Part shown: one piece after another, positions 22,533 through 32,558 of the stretch | Layout: every line of letters begins with the position of its first letter | Position numbering within the stretch: the stretch's first letter is position 1 | From: Peptococcaceae bacterium BRH_c4b | Lineage (GTDB): Bacteria > Bacillota > Desulfotomaculia > Desulfotomaculales > Desulfocucumaceae | NCBI GenBank assembly: GCA_000961595.1 | Contig: LADO01000011.1 | Location: 1 to 53,884 of the forward strand | Direction of reading: 5' to 3' | DNA length: 53,884 bases | Made by a program: the position numbers and the translations under genes | The notes under the pieces: model-generated | What the model was told of the DNA's origin: nothing | The model's input: only the letters and a program-made list of their open reading frames with translations | Database searches by the model: none

Positions 22533-25500
22533 ATGCCCAAACGTCAAGACATAAGCAAAGTTCTGGTCATAGGTTCGGGTCCCATCGTCATCGGCCAGGC
22601 GGCTGAATTTGACTACGCCGGCACCCAGGCCTGCAAATCACTGCGGGAAGAAGGCGTAGAAGTGGTGCTGGTGAATTCCAACCCGGCTACCATCATGACG
22701 GATGCCCATATAGCCGACCAGGTTTACATCGAACCTCTGACCTGGCAGAGCATTGCCAAAATCATTGACAGGGAGCGCCCCCAAGGCCTGTTGCCTACCC
22801 TGGGCGGCCAGACCGGGCTGAACCTGGCGGTGGAACTGGCGGAACAGGGCATACTGGAAAAATACGGGGTGGAACTGCTGGGAACCTCCCTTGATACTAT
22901 CAAAAAGGCTGAGGACAGGGAGTTGTTCAAAGCAACCATGTTGTCCATCGGCGAGCCCGTTCCCCCCAGCAGTATCATCACTGATATAGAAGCAGGTTTA
23001 AAATTTGCAGCGGAAATAGGCTATCCCATAATCGTGCGGCCTGCCTACACCCTGGGCGGCACCGGCGGCGGCATAGCGGAAAAAGAAGGGGAGCTTGCGG
23101 CCATCCTGGACCGGGGTATTAAAATGAGCATGATTGGCCAGGTGCTGCTGGAGAAGAGTGTGGCTGGCTGGAAAGAAATAGAATACGAAGTGATGCGGGA
23201 CGGTGCCAATAACTGTATTACCATCTGCAACATGGAGAATATTGATCCCATCGGCATTCACACCGGGGACAGCATCGTGGTGGCGCCTTCTCAGACCCTG
23301 GCCGACAAGGAGTACCAGCTCCTGCGCTCGGCCTCGCTGAAAATAATCCGGGCGCTGGGTGTGGCCGGCGGGTGCAACGTGCAGTTCGCCCTGGACCCGG
23401 ACAGTTTTAATTATTATGTTATCGAGGTCAACCCCCGGGTAAGCCGCTCCAGCGCCCTGGCCTCCAAGGCCACGGGCTATCCCATTGCCAAAATGGCGGC
23501 TAAAATAGCCATCGGGCTTTACCTGGATGAAATAATCAATCCCGTTACCGGCAAAACCACCGCCTGCTTTGAGCCCACCCTGGATTACGTGGTGGTAAAA
23601 ATACCCCGCTGGCCTTTCGATAAATTCACCGCCGCGGACCGCACCCTGGGCACCCAGATGAAGGCCACCGGCGAGGTTATGTCCATCGACCGCACCATGG
23701 AGGGCGCCCTGCTCAAAGCCGTGCGCTCCCTGGAAACAGGTGTCGACAGCCTGCAGCTCAGGGGCTCCGCCAGCTGGGGCGAAATGGAGCTGGAGAACAG
23801 GCTCATGGTACCCAACGATGAGCGCATCTTTGCAGTGGCCGAAGCCTTCAGGAGGGCCTGGGCCATGCGGGAAGTTTACCTGCTTACGAAAATAGATTAT
23901 TATTTTCTGGAAAAAATTAAAAGCATAGTGGTGCTGGAAGGGCAACTGAAGGCTTCCGGCTGGCCGGTGAGCGAGACCTTGCTGAGAACCGCCAAAGAGA
24001 ACGGGGTGGCGGATAGCCAGATTGCCCGGCTAACCGGAACAGGCGCCGGCGAAGTCAGGGGACTGCGCAAGGGCTACGGCATAATTCCTACTTATAAGGT
24101 GGTGGACACCTGCGCAGCGGAGTTCGAATCCTCCACCCCTTATTACTATTCCAGCTATGACAGGGAGGACGAGGTAGAGGTGTCCGGCAGGCCCAAGGTA
24201 CTGGTGCTGGGCTCCGGCCCCATCCGCATAGGCCAGGGTATAGAATTTGACTATTGTTCCGTGCACTCGGTATGGGGTTTGCAGGCCGGGGGTATGGAAG
24301 CCATTATTATCAACAACAACCCGGAGACAGTGAGCACTGATTTTGACACTGCAGATAAACTGTATTTCGAGCCGCTTACCCTGGAGGATGTGCTGAATGT
24401 AATTGACAAAGAAAAACCGCTGGGTGTCATCGTCCAGTTCGGCGGGCAGACCGCCATCAATCTAGCTGGCGAACTTGCTGCCCAGGGGATAAAAATACTG
24501 GGCACCCCGGTGGAGGGCATTGATGCAGCGGAGGACAGGGAAAAATTCAGCGCTCTGCTGAGCGCGCTGTGCGTGCCGCAAACCGAGGGCAGCACAGCCT
24601 ACACCGTGGAAAGCGCCCGGATCATTGCCGAGGCTCTGGGTTATCCCGTGCTGGTCAGGCCTTCCTATGTACTGGGGGGGCGGGCTATGGAAATAGTATA
24701 CGACACCAATGAACTTTTGAAATACATGGAAACCGCCGTGCAGGTCTCACCCAAACACCCGGTGCTGGTGGATAAATACATTCGTGGCAAAGAGGTGGAG
24801 GTTGACGCCATAGGGGACGGGGAGGATATTTTTATTCCCGGCATCATGGAGCATATTGAAAGGGCAGGGGTGCACTCCGGTGACAGCATTGCCGTATATC
24901 CCCCCCAGACTCTGAGTGGCGACGAGATTTCCACCATCGTGAAAAACACTGTGAAAATTGGCAAGGCGCTGAAAATAAGTGGACTTATTAACATACAATA
25001 TGTGGTAGGTGAAGACGGGGTTTACGTGCTGGAAGTGAACCCCAGGGCGTCCCGCACGGTGCCGGTTTTGAGCAAGGTAACCGGTGTGCCCATGGTGCAG
25101 GCGGCCACCCGCGCCATGCTGGGCACGAAGCTTTCCTCCCTGGGCTATGGACCCGGCCTGGGACCGGTATCACGCCTGATAACGGTAAAGGCGCCGGTAT
25201 TTTCTTTTGAAAAGCTGGGGCTGGTGGAAACTTCTCTGGGTCCGGAAATGAAATCCACCGGCGAAGTGATGGGTATAGATCGCCATTTCCCCCACTCGCT
25301 TTACAAGGCCATGTTATCCGCCGGTTTAAGAATATCTTCCGGCGGCGCGGTACTGGTATCCCTGGCGGACCGTGACAAAGACGAGGCGCTGCCTATAGTG
25401 AGAAATTATACGGATCTGGGCTACAGGCTGCTGGCCACCGCCGGTACGGCCAGAAACCTGAGCGCTGCAGGCCTTGAGGTGGAGGAAGTTATAGACGTGG

Positions 25501-25721
25501 GGGATGCCTTACGCTCGGGAAGGGTGAATATGGTGATTAACACCCCCACCCGGGGCAAAGCGCCGGGCCGCCCGGGTTTCCTGCTCAGGCGTATTGCGGC
25601 GGAATACCGGGTGCCCTGTTTTACCTCGCTGGACACAGCCGGCGCCCTGGTGGGCGTGTTGGACTGCCTGTGCCGGGGCGAAGATCCCGGTCCCGTAAAT
25701 ATGAAGGATTTTCTGAATTAG
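22533..25721 (+). CDS. carB: Carbamoyl-phosphate synthase large subunit
   Basis: 1062 residues, full length. It makes carbamoyl phosphate from bicarbonate, ATP and ammonia from the small subunit's glutaminase. Two ATP-grasp halves: the first begins [20 protein letters not shown] and contains [14 protein letters not shown], the second [20 protein letters not shown] and [14 protein letters not shown]. An allosteric MGS-like domain ends the protein (about 935-1060). Located between argD and argF, it is probably the arginine-linked copy. The small subunit gene carA is not in the window, so the glutaminase must be encoded elsewhere. Confidence 0.97.
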   Translation: MPKRQDISKVLVIGSGPIVIGQAAEFDYAGTQACKSLREEGVEVVLVNSNPATIMTDAHIADQVYIEPLTWQSIAKIIDRERPQGLLPTLGGQTGLNLAVELAEQGILEKYGVELLGTSLDTIKKAEDRELFKATMLSIGEPVPPSSIITDIEAGLKFAAEIGYPIIVRPAYTLGGTGGGIAEKEGELAAILDRGIKMSMIGQVLLEKSVAGWKEIEYEVMRDGANNCITICNMENIDPIGIHTGDSIVVAPSQTLADKEYQLLRSASLKIIRALGVAGGCNVQFALDPDSFNYYVIEVNPRVSRSSALASKATGYPIAKMAAKIAIGLYLDEIINPVTGKTTACFEPTLDYVVVKIPRWPFDKFTAADRTLGTQMKATGEVMSIDRTMEGALLKAVRSLETGVDSLQLRGSASWGEMELENRLMVPNDERIFAVAEAFRRAWAMREVYLLTKIDYYFLEKIKSIVVLEGQLKASGWPVSETLLRTAKENGVADSQIARLTGTGAGEVRGLRKGYGIIPTYKVVDTCAAEFESSTPYYYSSYDREDEVEVSGRPKVLVLGSGPIRIGQGIEFDYCSVHSVWGLQAGGMEAIIINNNPETVSTDFDTADKLYFEPLTLEDVLNVIDKEKPLGVIVQFGGQTAINLAGELAAQGIKILGTPVEGIDAAEDREKFSALLSALCVPQTEGSTAYTVESARIIAEALGYPVLVRPSYVLGGRAMEIVYDTNELLKYMETAVQVSPKHPVLVDKYIRGKEVEVDAIGDGEDIFIPGIMEHIERAGVHSGDSIAVYPPQTLSGDEISTIVKNTVKIGKALKISGLINIQYVVGEDGVYVLEVNPRASRTVPVLSKVTGVPMVQAATRAMLGTKLSSLGYGPGLGPVSRLITVKAPVFSFEKLGLVETSLGPEMKSTGEVMGIDRHFPHSLYKAMLSAGLRISSGGAVLVSLADRDKDEALPIVRNYTDLGYRLLATAGTARNLSAAGLEVEEVIDVGDALRSGRVNMVINTPTRGKAPGRPGFLLRRIAAEYRVPCFTSLDTAGALVGVLDCLCRGEDPGPVNMKDFLN

Positions 25722-25731
25722 GAGGTGTATT

Positions 25732-26676
25732 ATGGTGGATAAACTTCCCGATAACCTGAGGGGCAGGGATTTGCTTTCTCTGCACGATTTTACTGCGGAG
25801 GAGATAATGCAAATGCTGGACCTGGCAGACGATTTAAAAGCCAGGCAGAAGAAAAAAGATCCGCACCAGTACCTGCAGGGAAAAACACTGGGTATGATTT
25901 TTCAAAAGTCATCTACCCGCACCAGAGTTTCCTTTGAGGTAGGCATATACCAGCTAGGCGGCCAGGCGCTGTTCCTCAGCTCTTTAGACATACAGCTGGG
26001 GCGGGGCGAATCGGTGGCGGATACCGCCCGGGTGCTGTCCCGGTTCGTGGACGGAATAATGATCCGCACTTTTGCCCAGTCCGACGTGGAGGAATTGGCC
26101 CGCTATTCGGACGTGCCGGTTATAAACGGCCTGACCGACCTCCTGCACCCCTGTCAGATACTGGCGGATTTACAGACCATCCGGGAGAAAAAGGGCAGGC
26201 TGGCAGGCTTAAAACTGGCTTACGTGGGGGACGGTAACAACATCGCCCACTCCCTGCTTTTCGGCTGCGCCAAAACAGGGATTAACATCAGTGTTGCCTC
26301 TCCGGACAGTTACAAACCAAATGAAAGAATTGTGGCCCTGGCCAGGGAGGATGCCGCACTTACCGGGGCGAAAATAGAAATATTGACGGTGCCTGCCGAG
26401 GCGGTAAAAGGCGCTGACGTGGTGGTAACCGACGTCTGGGCCAGCATGGGCCAGGAGGCGGAGCAGCAGGAGAGGGCCAGGGTATTTGCCGGGTACCAGG
26501 TGAACGAGGAACTTGTAAGCCACGCCGCCAAGGGCTTTATATTCCTGCACTGCCTGCCCGCCCACCGGGGCGAGGAGGTTTCCACCGGAATCATTGACGG
26601 TCTTCACTCGGTGGTTTGGGATGAGGCGGAAAACAGGCTGCACGCCCAGAAGGCAGTTATGGCCCTGCTAATGTAG
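25732..26676 (+). CDS. argF: Ornithine carbamoyltransferase
   Basis: 314 residues, normal length. It joins ornithine and carbamoyl phosphate to citrulline. Carbamoyl-phosphate binding motif [13 protein letters not shown] (about residues 55-67), HPCQILADL (about 138-146) and the catalytic [13 protein letters not shown] (about 269-281) are intact. RBS AGGAGGT precedes the ATG. It follows carB by 10 bases, so product and consumer of carbamoyl phosphate are encoded side by side. Confidence 0.97.
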   Translation: MVDKLPDNLRGRDLLSLHDFTAEEIMQMLDLADDLKARQKKKDPHQYLQGKTLGMIFQKSSTRTRVSFEVGIYQLGGQALFLSSLDIQLGRGESVADTARVLSRFVDGIMIRTFAQSDVEELARYSDVPVINGLTDLLHPCQILADLQTIREKKGRLAGLKLAYVGDGNNIAHSLLFGCAKTGINISVASPDSYKPNERIVALAREDAALTGAKIEILTVPAEAVKGADVVVTDVWASMGQEAEQQERARVFAGYQVNEELVSHAAKGFIFLHCLPAHRGEEVSTGIIDGLHSVVWDEAENRLHAQKAVMALLM

Positions 26677-26717
26677 CGAAAAATAAAGATAAGCAATATA
26701 TTCAGATGGGAGATGTT

Positions 26718-27926
26718 ATGTTGAAAAAAGTTGTGCTTGCTTATTCCGGGGGACTGGATACATCCATCATCATCCCCTGGTTAAAGGAAAACTACGGCTA
26801 TGAGGTTATCGCCATGGCAGCCGATCTGGGCCAGGGGGAAGAACTGGATCCCCTGGAGGAAAAGGCTATTAAAAGTGGGGCCTCTAAAATATACATTGAA
26901 GACGTTAAAAGGGAGTTTGTGGAGGAATACATTTTTCCCACCCTCAGGGCCGGGGCCATTTACGAGGGCAAATATCTGCTGGGCACCTCCATGGCCCGGC
27001 CGCTGATCGCCAAAAAACTGGTGGAGATTGCGGAAAAAGAGGGCGCCGAGGCCGTTGCCCACGGCGCCACCGGCAAGGGTAACGATCAGGTCCGCTTTGA
27101 GCTGACTGTGAAGGCTCTGAGTCCCAATCTCAAAATAGTGGCACCCTGGCGGGAGTGGGACATCCGCTCCCGGGAAGACGCCATAGACTACGCCGACGCC
27201 CGGGGTATACCCGTGCCGGTGACTAAATCGCGTCCCTACAGTATGGACCGCAATATCTGGCATTTGAGTCACGAGGGCGGCGACCTGGAAGATCCGGCCA
27301 AGGAATGCCCGGATGACGTTTTGCTGCTGACTGTGTCTCCGGAAAAAGCTCCGAATCAGCCGGCCTATGTGGAAATAGGCTTTGAAAAGGGTATTCCCGT
27401 CACCCTGAACGGGGAAGTCACCGGCCCGGTGGCCCTGGTTGAAAAGCTTAATGTCATAGGCGGGGCTAACGGCATAGGCATTACCGACATGGTGGAAAAC
27501 CGTCTGGTGGGTATGAAATCCAGGGGGGTATACGAAACCCCCGGCGGCACGGTGTTATGGCAGGCTCACCGGGAGCTGGAGCGCCTCACCCTGGACAGGG
27601 TAACCATGCATTTCAAGGAAATGGTGGCAGCCCGCTACGCCGAACTGGTATACGACGGGGTATGGTTCTCCCCCCTGAGGGAAGCCCTTGACGCCTTCGT
27701 GGACGTAACCCAGCAAACGGTTACCGGCACCGTGCGCATGAAGCTGTACAAAGGCAACTGCACCCCGGCGGGTGTCAATTCCCCTTATTCCCTTTACAAT
27801 CAGGAACTGGCCACCTTTAGCCGGGACGAGATATACAGCCAGAAAGACGCAGAGGGTTTCATCAACCTGTTTGGGCTTCCCCTGAAGGTCAGGGCGCTGA
27901 TGGCAAAAAGCAGCGGTTTAAAATAA
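26718..27926 (+). CDS. argG: Argininosuccinate synthase
   Basis: 402 residues. It condenses citrulline and aspartate using ATP. The N-terminal PP-loop is [18 protein letters not shown]; further family motifs are [14 protein letters not shown] and [20 protein letters not shown]. The ATG at 26718 (preceded by GGGAG) gives the usual start; one at 26706 is in frame. Last gene of the first arg run; a hairpin at 27963 follows. Confidence 0.97.
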   Translation: MLKKVVLAYSGGLDTSIIIPWLKENYGYEVIAMAADLGQGEELDPLEEKAIKSGASKIYIEDVKREFVEEYIFPTLRAGAIYEGKYLLGTSMARPLIAKKLVEIAEKEGAEAVAHGATGKGNDQVRFELTVKALSPNLKIVAPWREWDIRSREDAIDYADARGIPVPVTKSRPYSMDRNIWHLSHEGGDLEDPAKECPDDVLLLTVSPEKAPNQPAYVEIGFEKGIPVTLNGEVTGPVALVEKLNVIGGANGIGITDMVENRLVGMKSRGVYETPGGTVLWQAHRELERLTLDRVTMHFKEMVAARYAELVYDGVWFSPLREALDAFVDVTQQTVTGTVRMKLYKGNCTPAGVNSPYSLYNQELATFSRDEIYSQKDAEGFINLFGLPLKVRALMAKSSGLK

Positions 27927-27934
27927 ATTTAAGG

Positions 27935-27960
27935 CAACACAAGAAGGTGTGTCCCCTTAC
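27935..27960. repeat. Half copy of the GGGGACA repeat family
   Basis: GCAACACAAGAAGGTGTGTCCCC then TTACCTCT is the same right arm as 34328-34352 and 42553-42575 (inverted). It is an incomplete element without the opposite GGGGACATTC arm. Confidence 0.6.
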
Positions 27961-27962
27961 CT

Positions 27963-27992
27963 CTGATGCTCCCTGCGGGAGCATTTTTGCGG
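27963..27992. terminator. Terminator between argG and the PilZ gene
   Basis: GATGCTCCctgcGGGAGCATTTTTGC: 8-bp stem then T run for the + strand; usable for the convergent gene as well. Confidence 0.75.
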
Positions 27993-27997
27993 TTCCT

Positions 27998-28651
27998 TTA
28001 TTTGCCGCACTTGGTGGAGTTTTGAAATATATACTGTACTATTTGATCGCTTTCGCGGCGGGTTATATCCAAAAACTCCACTCCCACGTGGTATAGATTG
28101 TTCCTGCCGCGGAGTTCAATCAGGGCGGTTCTTTTGACCACGGAGGACAGGTTGAATTCGATGTCTTTTTTCATGATGGGCAGTTTAAATTTTACCTGTA
28201 GCTTTGTCCCGTGTTCGATATGTTCCCTGGTGGCAAGTCTTATTCCCCCGGCGCTGATGTTTACGGCGTCAACGGTTTTAAAAACAGGTTCCTGGCCCGG
28301 CTCGGGCTCATGGGCATATTGCGCCTTTAGCAGAATTTCCAGCCTGACATGCTTTCGCAACTGAACCCTTTTTATGTGGTTGGGGTAGGAAATACCAATC
28401 AACACAATGTTATCTTGGGCCAGGGATGTGACCGTGCTTTCGAATTCCAGCAGGTGGTCGGGTGATATAAGTTGAACCTTTATTTTGTTGCCCCTGTGCA
28501 ACACCAGGGGCACCTGCTGGTACAACGGCAATGAAATGTATATGGTCTGGTTGTTGAAATCCTCAATGGTTGAAATGTATTTGGCATTATCAAATTCTTT
28601 CAAAACGAAGATTTTTTGATGAGGCCTGAGATTTAACATTTTTTTAACCAT
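27998..28651 (-). CDS. PilZ-domain c-di-GMP receptor, YcgR-like
   Basis: A 217-residue protein with an N-terminal YcgR-like barrel (about 1-95, e.g. VQLISPDHLLEFESTVTSLA) and a C-terminal PilZ domain. The c-di-GMP binding residues are visible: the RKHVR arginine motif within RVQLRKHVRLEILLKAQY (about 95-112) and NISAGG (about 132-137). Similar proteins act as flagellar brakes or polysaccharide regulators. It lies on the opposite strand between argG and argH, interrupting an otherwise one-strand pathway block, with no flagellar genes in the window. Family is clear; target unknown. Confidence 0.9.
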   Translation of the reverse strand: MVKKMLNLRPHQKIFVLKEFDNAKYISTIEDFNNQTIYISLPLYQQVPLVLHRGNKIKVQLISPDHLLEFESTVTSLAQDNIVLIGISYPNHIKRVQLRKHVRLEILLKAQYAHEPEPGQEPVFKTVDAVNISAGGIRLATREHIEHGTKLQVKFKLPIMKKDIEFNLSSVVKRTALIELRGRNNLYHVGVEFLDITRRESDQIVQYIFQNSTKCGK

Positions 28652-28946
28652 ATCTCTCCCACACTTTTATATAATAGGCTATTACATGGATATTGAATGA
28701 TTATTCAAATAAAACAGTAATAACCAATAAGTATTAGACATACTAAAAGAAGTTTCCTTTTTAACTAGCAAAAAAAATAATATAATTTCAAAAAATGCCT
28801 TTTTTGAAATTATAGAGTAATTAATTAAAAGTATTATGGTACTGACACCTTTCTTGTTAAAGTTTTTTATACGGAAAGCTACAAATAAAGTTAAATTCGT
28901 GCTATATTCTCGTTGGCTGATAATAAATTTTACCGGGGTGTGATTA
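28652..28946. other. AT-rich intergenic region before argH
   Basis: No supported gene. It is strongly AT-rich with FxxF-type inverted runs such as TTTCAAAAAATGCC / TTTTTTGAAATTA (28785-28812). It should contain the diverging promoters of the PilZ gene and argH; TATATT at about 28908 is a possible -10 for argH. Confidence 0.4.
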
Positions 28947-30317
28947 ATGAGCAAGCTATGGGGAGGCCGCTTTCAAAAGGAAACGGACCGGCTGGTGGAC
29001 GATTTTCATTCGTCAATATCCTTTGACCGGCGATTGTACCGCTATGATATTCTCGGTAGCATAGCCCATGCCGGGATGCTGGGCAAAACCGGCATTATCC
29101 GTGAAGATGAGGCGGAAACCATAATAAAAGGACTGGCCGTGGTGCTGGAAGAGATCGAAAAGGGGCTGGTGGAATTCTCAGTGGAGGCTGAGGATATCCA
29201 CATGAATGTCGAGCAGATACTGACGGACAGAATAGGCGCGGTGGCTAAAAAGCTCCATACCGCCCGCAGCCGCAACGACCAGGTGGCACTGGATATCAGG
29301 ATGTACCTGAAGGATGAAATAGATAATATCTGTGGCCTGCTCAGGGAACTGCAGTCAGCCCTGCTGGAACTGGCTGAGCAAAACATATATACAGTAATGC
29401 CCGGCTACACCCATTTACAAAGGGCCCAGCCGGTTACCCTGGCCCATCACCTGATGGCCTATTTTCAGATGTTTCAGCGGGACAGGGAACGCCTGAGGGA
29501 TTGCTACGGGAGGGTTAACATACTGCCCTTGGGGGCCGGCGCCCTGGCGGGGACAACTTTTCCCCTGGAGCCCGTCTTGGTGGCAGAGCAGCTTGGTTTT
29601 GCCGGGGTGGCGGAAAACAGCCTGGACGCGGTGAGCGACCGGGATTTCGCGGTGGAGTTTACCGCTGCCGCTGCGCTGATTATGGTGCACCTGAGCCGTT
29701 TTTGTGAGGAAATAATTCTCTGGTCCAGCGCCGAATTCTCCTTTATCGAATTGGATGATGCCTTCAGCACCGGCAGCAGCATGATGCCCCAGAAGAAAAA
29801 CCCCGACGTGGCCGAACTCACCCGGGGCAAATCAGGCCGGGTATTTGGCGACCTGATGACTCTGCTGACCGTGCTTAAGGGTTTGCCCCTGGCCTATAAC
29901 AAGGACATGCAGGAGGACAAGGAGGCGCTCTTTGACGCTGTGGACACGGTGAAAAAATGCCTCCAGGTATTCCGCCCCATGGTGGCCACCATGCGGGTGC
30001 GGGAAGAAAATATGGCCACGGCAGCCCGGGGCGGGTTTACCAACGCCACCGACCTGGCGGACTACCTGGTGAAAAAAGGAGTGCCTTTCCGGGAGGCCCA
30101 CGACATAGTGGGGAAAACAGTTTATTACTGCGTGGGTGCAAACAAATCTCTGGAAGAACTTACCCTGGATGAATTCAGGCGGTACTGTCCGGCCATAGAC
30201 GGGGACGTATACGGCGCCATATCCATTCAGCGGTGCGTTGAGGCCCGCCGCCGTCTTGCCGGGCCGGCGCCGGATGCAGTGCTGGAGGCCATTGCCAGGG
30301 CACGGGAAAAACTATAA
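28947..30317 (+). CDS. argH: Argininosuccinate lyase
   Basis: 456 residues. It splits argininosuccinate into arginine and fumarate, the last step. It starts KLWGGRFQKETDRLVDDFHS and has TARSRNDQVALDIRMYL, HLQRAQPVTLAHHLMAYFQM and the superfamily signature GSSMMPQKKNPDVAEL (about 276-291), with the catalytic serine in the first part. Separated from the rest of the arg genes by the PilZ gene, so probably transcribed on its own. Terminated at 30354. Confidence 0.97.
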   Translation: MSKLWGGRFQKETDRLVDDFHSSISFDRRLYRYDILGSIAHAGMLGKTGIIREDEAETIIKGLAVVLEEIEKGLVEFSVEAEDIHMNVEQILTDRIGAVAKKLHTARSRNDQVALDIRMYLKDEIDNICGLLRELQSALLELAEQNIYTVMPGYTHLQRAQPVTLAHHLMAYFQMFQRDRERLRDCYGRVNILPLGAGALAGTTFPLEPVLVAEQLGFAGVAENSLDAVSDRDFAVEFTAAAALIMVHLSRFCEEIILWSSAEFSFIELDDAFSTGSSMMPQKKNPDVAELTRGKSGRVFGDLMTLLTVLKGLPLAYNKDMQEDKEALFDAVDTVKKCLQVFRPMVATMRVREENMATAARGGFTNATDLADYLVKKGVPFREAHDIVGKTVYYCVGANKSLEELTLDEFRRYCPAIDGDVYGAISIQRCVEARRRLAGPAPDAVLEAIARAREKL

Positions 30318-30333
30318 CGCAAAATTAGTGCGG

Positions 30334-30376
30334 GGTGAAGGACCGATAGTCCTGAGGGGCGGCAGCCCCTTTTTTT
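30334..30376 (+). terminator. Terminator after argH, in a repeated cassette
   Basis: GGGGCggcaGCCCC followed by seven T. The block GTGAAGGACCGATAGTCCTG with this hairpin is repeated nearly exactly at 44609-44651. Confidence 0.8.
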
Positions 30377-30396
30377 ATATGATTAAAATTTATTCC

Positions 30397-30425
30397 TTGA
30401 CACGAAAAAACCATTTTTGTATACT
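30397..30425 (+). promoter_or_regulatory. Sigma-A promoter of the ilv-leu T-box transcript
   Basis: TTGACA (30397-30402), a 17-base spacer, then TATACT (30420-30425): consensus -35, ideal spacing. The start point would be about 30432, just before the T-box stem I. Confidence 0.85.
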
Positions 30426-30448
30426 TAATAGCATATTATCACTTCAAA

Positions 30449-30726
30449 GGCTGAGATAGGGAGCAAGTAACCTGATAGTTCTGGCCTCAGAGAGCCGGGG
30501 TAGCTGCGAACCGGCGCCGGTACAGGTGAAAAAGTCGCCCTGGAGCCGCTGGCTGAATTTTTTTAGTAAGCCTGGCCGGGTCGGTCACCCGTTACCAAAG
30601 CTGTGTCCTGATGGGGACACAAAGTGGCTTCTGCTTTCCGGCGGAGCAAGCAGGGTGGTACCGCGCGAGGAATTAACCTCTCGTCCCTGGCAGTTTTCTG
30701 GACTGCCGGGCTCGGGGGTTTTTGTT
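30449..30726 (+). promoter_or_regulatory. T-box riboswitch, specifier probably GUC (valine)
   Basis: A tRNA-sensing leader before ilvD. Stem I has AGCAAGTA (loop-E side), the distal AGAGAGCCGG ... GCGAACCGG elements, and the pairings ACCTG/CAGGT and TAGGG/CCCTG. The specifier side reads GAAAAAGTCG, giving GUC followed by a purine, which fits tRNA-Val. The T-box sequence GCAGGGTGGTACCGCG (30650-30665) contains the UGGU that binds the uncharged tRNA end. A terminator (about 30676-30726, then TTTTTG) follows. Uncharged tRNA would favour the antiterminator and switch on the branched-chain genes. The T-box itself is certain; the codon reading was aligned by eye. Confidence 0.92.
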
Positions 30727-30738
30727 TTTAATAGTCTA

Positions 30739-30838
30739 ATGTCAAAAGTCGAAGGTCAAAAGTCAATGAAAGCTGGAAACCATGGACTTTGGAACTCCGG
30801 ACTTTGGACTTTAGACTTTGGACTTTGGATTTTAAACT
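30739..30838. repeat. AAAGTCA / GACTTTGG heptamer repeat, copy 2
   Basis: AAAAGTCGAAGGTCAAAAGTC on one side and several GACTTTG/GGACTTTGGAC units on the other, together an imperfect palindrome between the T-box terminator and ilvD. Same family as 21218 and 41331. Confidence 0.85.
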
Positions 30839-30862
30839 TTACGACCGGACAGGAGGGTCAGC

Positions 30863-32524
30863 ATGCGTAGTGATGCGATAAAAAAGGGGCTGGATAAAGC
30901 TCCTCACCGTTCATTGTTAAAAGCCCTGGGTTTTGTAGACCAGGAGCTGGAGTGCCCCATGATCGGGGTAGTCAATTCTTTTAACGAAATTGTTCCCGGG
31001 CATATGCACCTTAACGAAATTACTGCAGCCGTAAAAGCCGGGGTCAGGCTGGCCGGTGGAACTCCGGTGGAATTCCCCGCCATTGCCGTCTGTGACGGGA
31101 TTGCCATGAACCACAGCGGCATGAAGTACTCCCTGGCCAGCCGCGAGCTAATCGCCGACATGGTGGAAACCATGGCCGAGGCCCACCAGTTTGACGGGCT
31201 GGTATTGGTAACCGCCTGTGACAAGGTGGTGCCGGGCATGCTCATGGCTGCGGCCAGACTGGATATACCCTCCATAGTAATCAGCGGAGGTCCCATGCTG
31301 GCGGGACGTCACCGGGGGGAAAGGGTTTCCCTGAGCACTATTTTCGAAGCTGTGGGAGCGGTGAGGGCAGGTAAAATTACCGAGGCTGAACTGGCCGAGT
31401 ATGAAGAATCTACCTGCCCGGGGTGCGGCTCCTGCGCCGGCATGTTTACCGCCAATTCCATGAACTGCCTTACCGAGGCCCTGGGCATGGCCCTGCCGGG
31501 CAACGGCACCGTGCCGGCCATATCTGCGGCCCGGCGCAGGCTGGCCAAACTAACCGGCATTAAGGTGATGGAACTGGTGAGGGAAGGTGTCAAACCTTCT
31601 GACATTCTAACGCCAAAAGCTTTCGACAACGGCCTGGCGGTGGATATGGCCCTGGGCTGCTCCACCAACACGGTGTTGCACCTGCCGGCCATTGCTTCGG
31701 AGGCCGGTGTGGAGATAAATTTGGACAAAATCAACAGTATCAGCGATAGTATTCCCAATCTTTGCAAATTGAGCCCCATGGGGAGCCACTTCATGGAAGA
31801 CCTGCATGAGGCCGGGGGGATCGGGGCGGTGATGGGGGAACTGGCCAAAAAGGGTTTAATTGACCTGGATGTTTCCACCGTCTCCGGCATGAAAGTGGGT
31901 GATATAATCCGGGAACAAGTAGTATTGAACCCGGATGTCATTCGCAGCATTGACAACCCCTACAGCCAAAGCGGCGGTATTGCCATATTGAAAGGCAATC
32001 TGGCTCCGGACGGGGCTGTGGTGAAAAAGGCCGGGGTGGCCCCGGAGATGCTATCCCACAGGGGCCCGGCCAGGGTGTTCAACTCCGAGGAAGAGGCGGC
32101 GGCGGCCATTAATTCCGGAGTTATACAAAAAGGGGATGTCATCGTTATCCGCTATGAAGGGCCCAAAGGCGGCCCCGGCATGAGGGAAATGCTTACCCCT
32201 ACCGCCACCGTGATAGGCCTGGGCCTGGACAAAGATGTTGCGCTGCTTACCGATGGCCGCTTTTCCGGTGCTACCAGGGGGGCCTCCATCGGCCACATTT
32301 CCCCCGAGGCGGCGGAGGGGGGACCCGTAGCAGCGCTGCAAGATGGCGATATGATTGAAATAGATATCAATAACAATAAACTGAACGTCGAGCTGTCACC
32401 TGAGGAACTGGCCGACCGGCTGAGCCGGTGGCAGCCGCCGGAGCCCCGGGTGAAGAAGGGCTATCTGGCCCGCTACGCCAAACTGGTTACCTCGGCTAGC
32501 ACCGGGGCGATTCTGAAAAAATAA
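30863..32524 (+). CDS. ilvD: Dihydroxy-acid dehydratase
   Basis: 553 residues. It dehydrates dihydroxy acids to the 2-oxo acids of valine and isoleucine. Iron-sulfur cysteines are seen in [10 protein letters not shown] and in [20 protein letters not shown]; the ending [20 protein letters not shown] is a family signature. Start ATG after AGGAGG. First gene after the T-box, so its level should follow valine tRNA charging. Codes for a normal-length protein. Confidence 0.97.
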   Translation: MRSDAIKKGLDKAPHRSLLKALGFVDQELECPMIGVVNSFNEIVPGHMHLNEITAAVKAGVRLAGGTPVEFPAIAVCDGIAMNHSGMKYSLASRELIADMVETMAEAHQFDGLVLVTACDKVVPGMLMAAARLDIPSIVISGGPMLAGRHRGERVSLSTIFEAVGAVRAGKITEAELAEYEESTCPGCGSCAGMFTANSMNCLTEALGMALPGNGTVPAISAARRRLAKLTGIKVMELVREGVKPSDILTPKAFDNGLAVDMALGCSTNTVLHLPAIASEAGVEINLDKINSISDSIPNLCKLSPMGSHFMEDLHEAGGIGAVMGELAKKGLIDLDVSTVSGMKVGDIIREQVVLNPDVIRSIDNPYSQSGGIAILKGNLAPDGAVVKKAGVAPEMLSHRGPARVFNSEEEAAAAINSGVIQKGDVIVIRYEGPKGGPGMREMLTPTATVIGLGLDKDVALLTDGRFSGATRGASIGHISPEAAEGGPVAALQDGDMIEIDINNNKLNVELSPEELADRLSRWQPPEPRVKKGYLARYAKLVTSASTGAILKK

Positions 32525-32558
32525 AGGTGGATGATTTTCAAGCGGAGGTGTCAAAGAA

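Noticed and set aside
22998-23945. 315-codon frame opposite carB
   Set aside because: Antisense shadow of a clearly conserved carB region.
28682-28954. 90-codon AT-rich frame before argH
   Set aside because: No ribosome site, composition only of AT-rich intergenic DNA, and it overlaps the argH start region.
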